Positions 63,778 to 64,000 of a stretch of 64,000 nt of DNA are shown here, one piece after another. Made by a program: the position numbers and the translations under genes. Source of the stretch: Closterium sp. Naga37s-1. Lineage: Eukaryota; Streptophyta; Zygnematophyceae; Desmidiales; Closteriaceae. The notes under the pieces are model-generated. The model had not been told where the DNA came from and made no database searches. It saw nothing but the letters and a program-made list of their open reading frames with translations. The DNA lies in assembly GCA_947471745.1 (NCBI GenBank), contig CANJKZ010000093.1, positions 2,775,501 to 2,839,500 on the forward strand, in the 5' to 3' direction. Within the stretch, counting starts at the first letter, position 1; every line of letters begins with the position of its first letter.

Positions 63778-64000
63778 TGTCGGAACCTTACCACCTCCCT
63801 GCTGCTCTCTCTGTCTGACTCTTGTCCTTGCTGGTTTCTCCTACCTTATCTCCCAGAACTGCACTTGTTGGATCTCACCCCTTCCTTCCATTCTCACCCG
63901 GAACCTCTCATGTACTCGTCAGCCTTACCGACGTCTCTCCTCCTATGTCTTCGGCCTGCCCTACACTCTTCCCCTTTCCTCCTTCTCTGATACTGCTTCT
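63778..64000. repeat. long direct repeat, copy 2 (truncated by window)
   Basis: Matches 62854-63077 and reaches the window end. Preceded by AATGTGACAGC, a possible LTR 3' end (TGACA) plus flank. Confidence 0.65.

Overview
Organism and character. This looks like nuclear DNA of a eukaryote of the green plant lineage with a repeat-swollen genome. I find no convincing intact host gene. Almost all of the window is retrotransposon DNA, mostly Ty1/copia, plus one LINE, a tRNA-derived SINE, a MITE and fragments of a DNA-transposon-like gene. The GC-rich copia polyproteins with very long Gly/Ala/Pro-rich integrase-RT linkers remind me, from memory only, of elements in streptophyte algae such as Closterium or Klebsormidium. 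The host species cannot be fixed from the sequence alone.

Layout, left third (1-24960). A low-complexity start is followed by two copies of one ancestral segment: X (about 2060-6550) and Y (about 11263-24194). Both carry the same MITE and the same decayed copia element (here called iota). X alone gained a SINE (3853-4197). Y alone gained a non-autonomous LTR element (lambda, 12289-14970) and a 6.2 kb LINE (16100-22256). For each of these three insertions the other copy still has the empty site. X continues through the rest of iota to about 9384, followed by half of a related copia (kappa, 9960-10436). A 0.5 kb repeat at 10757-11262 and 24198-24712 holds the tail of an unidentified, transposase-like gene.

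Middle (24964-34437). A 7,040 bp copia (alpha, + strand) has target-site duplication (TSD) GAGAT. It is followed by an odd TGGCATG-rich stretch, the other half of kappa, and a 1 kb copia RT/RNase H fragment flanked by 15 bp direct repeats.

Right half (34438-64000). Here sits a nested stack on the minus strand. Gamma (TSD CGCTC) contains beta in its LTR (TSD ATACT), and beta contains the small non-autonomous delta in its gag (TSD GTACG). Beside it are eta (TSD CTTTG) and epsilon (TSD CTTGA), the latter inserted into an old gag relic (zeta). The window ends in a Tnt1-like copia relic (theta) cut by another repeat element.

How they work together. Alpha, beta, gamma, epsilon and the coding-free delta and lambda share an LTR core, an unusual palindromic polypurine-tract region and a Met-tRNA-type primer site. 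They therefore look like one family of autonomous, damaged and parasitic members. Only beta keeps a capsid-type Gag region. Every pol in the window is broken, so none of these copies looks able to move by itself. Greek letters are local labels used only in this report.
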